Below the pieces are notes generated by a model. It saw nothing but the letters and a program-made list of their open reading frames with translations, had not been told where the DNA came from and searched no databases. From a bacterium (GTDB lineage Bacteria > Desulfobacterota > Binatia > HRBIN30 > CADEER01): a DNA stretch of 64,000 bases. Location of the stretch: NCBI GenBank assembly GCA_030430165.1, contig JAUIGL010000015.1, positions 21,103 to 85,102 of the forward strand, given 5' to 3'. The position numbers and the translations under genes were made by a program. Position 1 is the stretch's first letter. Every line of letters starts with the position of its first letter. Shown here one piece after another: positions 59,105-64,000 of the stretch.

Positions 59105-60079
59105 TCAGGACGTCGCACCTCGGCCCGCCCCAATCGGCCCCCGGTCCGCCTGTTGGACCCGACGCACCGTGTTCGAAGTCACCCGACAGCCTCCAGCGTC
59201 GACCACCACGACCTCGGCGCGTCGCGTCAGTAGGGCGCGCTCCGTGCTGTAGACACCGTCGATCCGGTCCTCGAAGCCGATGCTTCGATACATATCCAGA
59301 TGCGACCCCCACTCGCGCGGCGCAATCCGAATCGCTCCTTCGGCGCCGCTACCGCGCGCCAGCGCGATCGCGTCTTCCAGTACAGTCGCCACCGCCTCCC
59401 CCCGATAGTTGGCGATCATGCGGTTGAGCTCATCGCTGTCATCGCAGTCCTCGAACGGAGCAGAGCTGGCGAAACCGCGAACCTCGATCTCCACGGGAGC
59501 CCGATCGGCGCAGCTCAGCAATCCGGCAGCGATCGATTCGAGAAACGAACGGGTATCCGCGTGCAACGCGTAGCCCCGCTTGAAGTGCTCGTGGTCCGTC
59601 TTACAACCCCTCGCCTCCGCAAAGAACGGAATCATGAACCGCGCTTGGTTCTGAGCCGGCTCGACGACCTCGGGCGCCGGAACCTGGGCGAATACCACCG
59701 AGTACGCATTGGCGACGGGTGGGATCGGACGTGAGACCGTAGGTGGGTCGCCCTCCCCCTGAAACTGCACGGCCATCGCCGCCGAGACCGCGATCGTCGA
59801 CATGAAGACCAGAGTTCCGAAAGAGTACAACGCGTTACCACCACCCGAACGGATCCAGCGCACGAGCGGCGGCAACCGTTCGAAGAAGGTATTCAACGTC
59901 GCGAAGACGAACGCGATGCCGACATACTGGGCAAGCTGCGTCGCGTGCACGGAAGACGGCAACGCGTCGGGCAGCAGCTTCCCCAATTCGTACCCGATCC
60001 CGAGCGCCAGGACGACGCTACCGAGCGCCAGCAAGAGCCGGCCCACCGCCCAAGCCCGGTCAATCCAACTAGTCTTCAT
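59105..60079 (-). CDS. Membrane protein with OmpA-like periplasmic domain
   Basis: 324 residues from ATG 60079 with AAAGGA upstream. Three membrane spans (about 14-37, 50-68, 84-104) are followed by a soluble part. VEIEVRGFASSAPFEDCDDSDELNRMIANYRGEAVATVLEDA (in parts) has the OmpA-C pattern (G-x-A-S, then N..L/I..R..A/V...L), which binds peptidoglycan. A Cys pair is present. It may link the inner membrane to the cell wall. It lies 30 bases before the tyrosinase-like gene. Confidence 0.65.
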   Translation of the reverse strand: MKTSWIDRAWAVGRLLLALGSVVLALGIGYELGKLLPDALPSSVHATQLAQYVGIAFVFATLNTFFERLPPLVRWIRSGGGNALYSFGTLVFMSTIAVSAAMAVQFQGEGDPPTVSRPIPPVANAYSVVFAQVPAPEVVEPAQNQARFMIPFFAEARGCKTDHEHFKRGYALHADTRSFLESIAAGLLSCADRAPVEIEVRGFASSAPFEDCDDSDELNRMIANYRGEAVATVLEDAIALARGSGAEGAIRIAPREWGSHLDMYRSIGFEDRIDGVYSTERALLTRRAEVVVVDAGGCRVTSNTVRRVQQADRGPIGAGRGATS

Positions 60080-60160
60080 ATCGCGTCCTTTCTCCCGATA
60101 GGCGGCTCTATACCCGGACAGCGCGACCGCTGGACAGTTCGGAAATCTACCTAGGATGCG

Positions 60161-60188
60161 ATTGTACGCGAAACTTCGTAGGTACAAT
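60161..60188. promoter_or_regulatory. Inverted repeat between divergent genes
   Basis: ATTGTAC (60161-60167) and GTACAAT (60182-60188) form perfect 7-base arms, 14 bases apart (centres 21 bp apart, two helical turns). The site sits between the divergent OmpA-like and lipoprotein genes. It could bind a dimeric regulator of both. No regulator gene is present nearby. Confidence 0.55.
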
Positions 60189-60259
60189 TCGCAACTACAT
60201 CCGTATCATCACAAAGGCTAAGAGCTTCCCCTCAACCACATCACAAAAGGGGACCAACC

Positions 60260-62446
60260 ATGAAGAGAGGAAGCCTGACAACACCCGCACTCTGCCTGGC
60301 ACTCGCCGCGATGATCGCGGCCTGCGCCAAACCTCACTGGCGGAAGGCCGCCGAACATCTCGACGACGTCGCCAAGTTCGCCGACAAGTATGGCACCGTA
60401 TCCGTCTCGGAACCTTTGGTCATCGAGAACAAGGGACAGTTCGCGATCGACGTCAACCGACCGGTCAAAGAATACATCGACGCCGCACGCACCGGCGTTC
60501 AAGGATCGTCGCGACAGGCGATCGAGATCGCGCGGGACAAGCAAACCGCGACTCAGTCCGATCTCAACGTCGAGGAGCTCGCGGCGACGGCACTCAAGGT
60601 TGCCGCATCGTCTGCAGCACCGGGATCCGGTGCGGTAATCCAAGCGGCCGAGCAAGCGCTGAGTACGGCAAGCGGGGCCGGACCGGAGACCGATGCCGCA
60701 GCCGACAGTGGCGAGGTGGAGCCATCGACGCCAACCTTTGAATCCAAGGTACCACTCGACCGCCCGGCGAAGGCCGTGCTCTCCAGCGAGAAGTTCTCGG
60801 CCCCGCTCGCTCTCGGCCCGCTGCCCTCGCAACTGTCGGAACGCCAGGCGCTGCTGGTCGGCGTCAACGACAAGGTCACCGAGAACATTCTCAAGTACAT
60901 GGTGAATCCGGGGACAGGGGTTGGCGCCAACAAGAAGGTCTACCTCGGGGTGCTTCAGGTCAGCGTCCAGCCGGGCTGGCACACCCGGGAGAATCACGTC
61001 GCAGAAGTGCACGTAAGACCGTCCTACGCATGCGAGAGCCAACTAGCGAAGAAGAATAAACTGTGCGACTCCGATTTGACTCCCTGGTGCAGCTCTCTCT
61101 CTGTCGACCGGTCACAGCCACTGGTATTCTCGGCCTTCCCTTCCGTCGAAGCGCAGACGCTGGACCTCCGACTGAGTAGTCGCAGACAGGTCGCGGAAGC
61201 CAACTTTTGGGCAACCATCCTCCGAGCCAGTGGCGGTGTCGTACAGGCCGAGCAGCTCGAAGACTACGTGGAGCGGCTTGAACGCGATATCGCCACTCGC
61301 AACCCGATTCCTGTCGTCACTGCCTACTCCAACGGAGCGGGGTTCGGCTACCACGTTCGGCCTAGCCTACAGGCTCTCACCGATCCGGCTGCCGAGGAAG
61401 GGCGCGCAGGACATGTGCTACAGCCAGCTTCCTTCCCAGCGGTCATAATGATCGTCGCCGAGGCGGACGAAATCGTCGAGTGGAGCAATCTCGAGTGGAG
61501 CGTCAGCTCGAGATGGATCCCGACGGAGAAACCCTGCTGTTGGGGGCAACTATCCGAGAGCAAGCGAATCGAAGCAGCCGTTCGACTAGACCAGGTTCAC
61601 GCAGAGCTCAATGCCGCGAAAAAGCTGGCTGAGGACCTCCAAGCCGCAGGAGAGGCCGGAATAGCGCTTCCTGGGAAGTACCAGAACCAACTGGTCGACT
61701 TGTTCGGGACCACATCCGGACCCACTGATGCCCGCAAGCAATGGCTAAACTCAAATACCGCAAATGAGCTGAAGCGACGCTACCTCCTCTACGAGTCCGT
61801 TGGTCAAGGCGTAACCCGATACAGTGCGATACCGCGCGCCAAGGACTCTGCGGCGGCCCGATGCGGAGCTTCCTCGAAACCTACACCGAACCCAAAGCCC
61901 ACGCCTACCGCGACTCCTGCCCCAGCCATCGCCAACGTCGCGCCTCTCGTAGGTTGGCAGAACGCGCCATCGGTGTTTGCAATCCAGGGCAGCGGCCTGT
62001 CCAAGAACAAGAAGTCGATCGTCAAACAGGTGATGATCGGCGGCGTCCCGGCCCAGTTCCAACCCGCCGGAACCAACACGCTCGTCGCAGTCGTACCGGC
62101 CCGCTCTTTCGATCCGGAGTCGTCCCGCTCGAGCTCGGTAACGGGCCCCCAGGATGTCACCGTCGTCACCACCGAGGCGATCCTGCAAGCGCCCGCGAGC
62201 ATGCGTGTCTCCTTCAACAAGCGGGTCAAGGAACCGAAGTACTCCGAGAACGCGGTGGTGACCCTCAAACGCAACCAGAACGGTCGGTTCACCGAGATCG
62301 TTCTCGATGGCAACACCGATCTGCCACCGGAGAAGCTGCTCGATGCGGTCAAGTCGATGGTCGAGAAGGAAGCACTCGCCGACAACGTCGAGGTGAAAGT
62401 GTCCTCATCGAGCAGCGTCGAGCAGAAGAGCTCTCCGAAGCCGTAA
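60260..62446 (+). CDS. Large lipoprotein with IPT/TIG-like domain, unknown function
   Basis: 728 residues. The lipobox is MIAAC (Cys22). A helical region (HWRKAAEHLDDVAKFADKYG) and an Ala/Ser-rich part lead to a mixed beta domain (YLGVLQVSVQPGWHTRENHVAEVHV) with paired Cys. From about 545 a Pro/Thr linker (KPTPNPKPTPTATPAPA) is followed by a TIG-like domain (IQGSGLSKNKKSIVKQVMIGG) and a charged end. It is divergent from the OmpA-like gene and followed by the subtilase 31 bases on. No enzymatic motif is visible. I do not recognise a family. Confidence 0.75.
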   Translation: MKRGSLTTPALCLALAAMIAACAKPHWRKAAEHLDDVAKFADKYGTVSVSEPLVIENKGQFAIDVNRPVKEYIDAARTGVQGSSRQAIEIARDKQTATQSDLNVEELAATALKVAASSAAPGSGAVIQAAEQALSTASGAGPETDAAADSGEVEPSTPTFESKVPLDRPAKAVLSSEKFSAPLALGPLPSQLSERQALLVGVNDKVTENILKYMVNPGTGVGANKKVYLGVLQVSVQPGWHTRENHVAEVHVRPSYACESQLAKKNKLCDSDLTPWCSSLSVDRSQPLVFSAFPSVEAQTLDLRLSSRRQVAEANFWATILRASGGVVQAEQLEDYVERLERDIATRNPIPVVTAYSNGAGFGYHVRPSLQALTDPAAEEGRAGHVLQPASFPAVIMIVAEADEIVEWSNLEWSVSSRWIPTEKPCCWGQLSESKRIEAAVRLDQVHAELNAAKKLAEDLQAAGEAGIALPGKYQNQLVDLFGTTSGPTDARKQWLNSNTANELKRRYLLYESVGQGVTRYSAIPRAKDSAAARCGASSKPTPNPKPTPTATPAPAIANVAPLVGWQNAPSVFAIQGSGLSKNKKSIVKQVMIGGVPAQFQPAGTNTLVAVVPARSFDPESSRSSSVTGPQDVTVVTTEAILQAPASMRVSFNKRVKEPKYSENAVVTLKRNQNGRFTEIVLDGNTDLPPEKLLDAVKSMVEKEALADNVEVKVSSSSSVEQKSSPKP

Positions 62447-62477
62447 CCCAAAGAACGACTAACGAGGAGACAGATTC

Positions 62478-64000
62478 ATGGCAGCCAAGAAGAAGCAAAG
62501 CTCCAAGAGGCGCGTTGCCAGCAAGAAGTCCACCGGTCGGCCACGCGCGCGAGCGCGGGTCGCAGACGCCGCGGCGGCCGAGCCGCCGAAGTACCTGGTC
62601 GTGTTCAAGAAGAAGTTGCCGCAGACCCAGAAGGTACAGGCACTCGCCAACACCTTGGGTACGACCAACACCACGACGTTCGCCGGGTTGTCGAAGCAGA
62701 GCCTTTCCAAGGCGGGCGCCAACAAACCGAGCGCCGAAGTCTACAAGAACTTCGGCGTCGCCGCCGCCAACCTGACCAAATCGGAGTGCGCCGCACTGCA
62801 AGCACGCGACCAGGAGGTGGCCTGCGTCGTCAAGAACGAGAAGCGCTCGATCCCCCGAGACCCAGACCTCGCCGGCCCCTCGGCTCTCGGATCGACCGGC
62901 GGACCGATCCTCCCGTTCGGGAGCACGGCGGGACCGCTACTTCCTTTCGGTCGCACCGCCGGCCCGGTCCTACCCTTTGGCGGTACCGCGGGACCGCTGC
63001 TTCCCTTCGGCGGAGCCGCGGGACCGCTGCTTCCCTTCACCGCCGCAGCGAATCCGCTGCTCGACTACCTGCGCGGCTACCGCGATGGATTGGCCGGTCT
63101 CGTCGCACAGCTCGAGCGAGCTTCGCTACCAGCTTCCGCCGCAGCTGCCCTGCAGGCGGCAAGCATCCGATTCACCTACGGACTGACCCTGATCGGTCTC
63201 GCTCGCGAGAGTCTCGTCGCCACCGGTGAGGGAGTGAAGGTCGCCGTCCTCGATACCGGTGTCGACACCGACCATCCGGATCTACAGGGGTTGGCGGCCG
63301 ACGGAGCCAATATCCGGAGCTTCGTGCCCTCCGAACCGACGATCGAAGATGTCGACGGTCACGGAACCCACGTCGCCGGAACGATCGCCAGCCAGCTCGA
63401 CGCAAGTCCGCGCTACGGCGTCGCTCCCAACTGCACCCTCCTGGTCGGCAAGGTCCTCAACAAAGACGGAGAGGGGTACGACTCGTGGATTCTCGACGCC
63501 ATCGACTGGGCGCTCGACAACGGCGCGCGAGTCATCAACATGAGTCTAGGGAGCCCGCGCGGTTCCGGCGACCCGTACTCCGAGGCGTACGAAGAGATCG
63601 CCACGGCCTACCTCGACTCCAACACGGGGCCGTTGTTGGTCGCCGCCGCCGGGAACGAAAGCGATCGTCAGTTCGGCTACACGGCGCCCGTCGGCAACCC
63701 GGCAGCATGCCCCTCGGTGCTGTCGGTCGCCGCGATCGACGAAGCCGGCGCCGTTTCCTGGTTCAGCTCGGGACAGGTCGACGAAATCGGCCGCGTCGAC
63801 ATCGCCGGCCCCGGCTCGAACGTGTACTCGTCGATTCCCGGCGGAAAGTACGGAAACAAGAGCGGCACCAGCATGGCCGCGCCGCACATCTCCGGGCTCG
63901 CCGCCCTGTACCTGCAGCGAGACCCCGGCCTCACACCGCGCGAGGTTCGCGACATCCTGATGAAGCGAGCCAAGTCTTTGCGACTGCCGAGCGCCGACGT
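62478..64000 (+). CDS. Subtilase (S8) with I9-like propeptide and PF-rich tandem repeats (3' end outside window)
   Basis: At least 507 residues, open at the right edge. A basic N-terminus (MAAKKKQSSKRRVASKK) without a signal is followed by an inhibitor-I9-like propeptide (YLVVFKKKLPQTQKVQALAN). Five 10-residue repeats (138-187) come next, then the catalytic domain. Triad: Asp259 in VAVLDTGVDTDHP, His295 in VDGHGTHVAG, Ser465 in KSGTSMAAPH; the oxyanion Asn is about 393 in AAAGNES. All are intact. Start ATG 62478 has GAGGAGA upstream. Lack of a signal suggests either a cytosolic or an unusually exported enzyme. Confidence 0.9.
   Translation, partial: MAAKKKQSSKRRVASKKSTGRPRARARVADAAAAEPPKYLVVFKKKLPQTQKVQALANTLGTTNTTTFAGLSKQSLSKAGANKPSAEVYKNFGVAAANLTKSECAALQARDQEVACVVKNEKRSIPRDPDLAGPSALGSTGGPILPFGSTAGPLLPFGRTAGPVLPFGGTAGPLLPFGGAAGPLLPFTAAANPLLDYLRGYRDGLAGLVAQLERASLPASAAAALQAASIRFTYGLTLIGLARESLVATGEGVKVAVLDTGVDTDHPDLQGLAADGANIRSFVPSEPTIEDVDGHGTHVAGTIASQLDASPRYGVAPNCTLLVGKVLNKDGEGYDSWILDAIDWALDNGARVINMSLGSPRGSGDPYSEAYEEIATAYLDSNTGPLLVAAAGNESDRQFGYTAPVGNPAACPSVLSVAAIDEAGAVSWFSSGQVDEIGRVDIAGPGSNVYSSIPGGKYGNKSGTSMAAPHISGLAALYLQRDPGLTPREVRDILMKRAKSLRLPSAD
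62889..63038 (+). repeat. Five 30-bp/10-residue tandem repeats in the subtilase linker
   Basis: Units of the form G-x-T/A-A/G-G-P-L/I/V-L-P-F (for example GSTAGPLLPF, GRTAGPVLPF, GGTAGPLLPF, GGAAGPLLPF) run back to back at residues 138-187 between propeptide and catalytic domain. The codons differ between copies, so the protein pattern is conserved. A flexible hydrophobic tether or a recognition ladder is conceivable. Confidence 0.9.

Overview
The DNA is uniformly GC-rich and densely coding, with short intergenic gaps and frequent ATGA/GTGA overlaps. Three secreted proteins carry long Thr-Pro linkers; one also has DUF4215-like Cys-rich repeats and another dockerin/EF-hand-like repeats. With CaiB, acyl-CoA dehydrogenase, Baeyer-Villiger and nitroreductase-type (Ddn-like) genes, this style fits an uncultured deltaproteobacterium-like lineage (for example Binatia-type). 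That placement is an inference from gene style: there is no rRNA or tRNA in the window to test it.

Layout. 1-6.5 kb: the end of an amidohydrolase gene, then an operon of two dynamin-like GTPases, an HtrA-type protease, an NfeD-like protein and a glutaminyl cyclase. 6.9-9.8 kb: a 987-residue secreted Cys-rich protein. 10-26.5 kb: a deoxyhypusine synthase-like gene and mainly lipid/xenobiotic oxidation genes (CoA-transferase, epoxide hydrolase-like, HAPMO-like monooxygenase, HAD, enoyl reductase-like, Ddn-like, TetR/Coq4, esterase, serine hydrolase, methyltransferase, GMC alpha-gamma pair, acyl-CoA dehydrogenase). 26.7-35.5 kb: a long run of minus-strand housekeeping genes (zinc ribbon, M48, LemA, DgkA, DUF2277, tyrosine phosphatase, nucleoside hydrolase, MTR-kinase-like, DAHP synthase, RsmE). 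35.7-40.8 kb: an unusual peptidase-like/Omp85 fusion, methylglyoxal synthase and an orphan ketosynthase/chain-length-factor pair. 41-45 kb: a YefM/RelE-type module, VOC protein, unknown gene and M28 peptidase in a lower-GC patch. 45-49.3 kb: a GT-C membrane protein and a four-lipoprotein CsgG operon. 49.8-54.2 kb: three secreted proteins. 54.4-58.2 kb: an archipelago of PIN-type toxin-antitoxin pairs with two gene remnants. 58.2-64 kb: a tyrosinase-like protein, an OmpA-like membrane protein, a large lipoprotein and a subtilase running off the end.

The intergenic DNA is the most unusual part. Composite strings of hairpins recur at several gene ends: some are near-identical copies of one four-hairpin cassette, others are arrays of different stems separated by a constant TTTGG or TTGGGACG linker. 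There is also a 169-bp fold-back element with terminal inverted repeats. Four palindromes with good arms sit at toxin-antitoxin starts or in the divergent promoter region near 60.17 kb.
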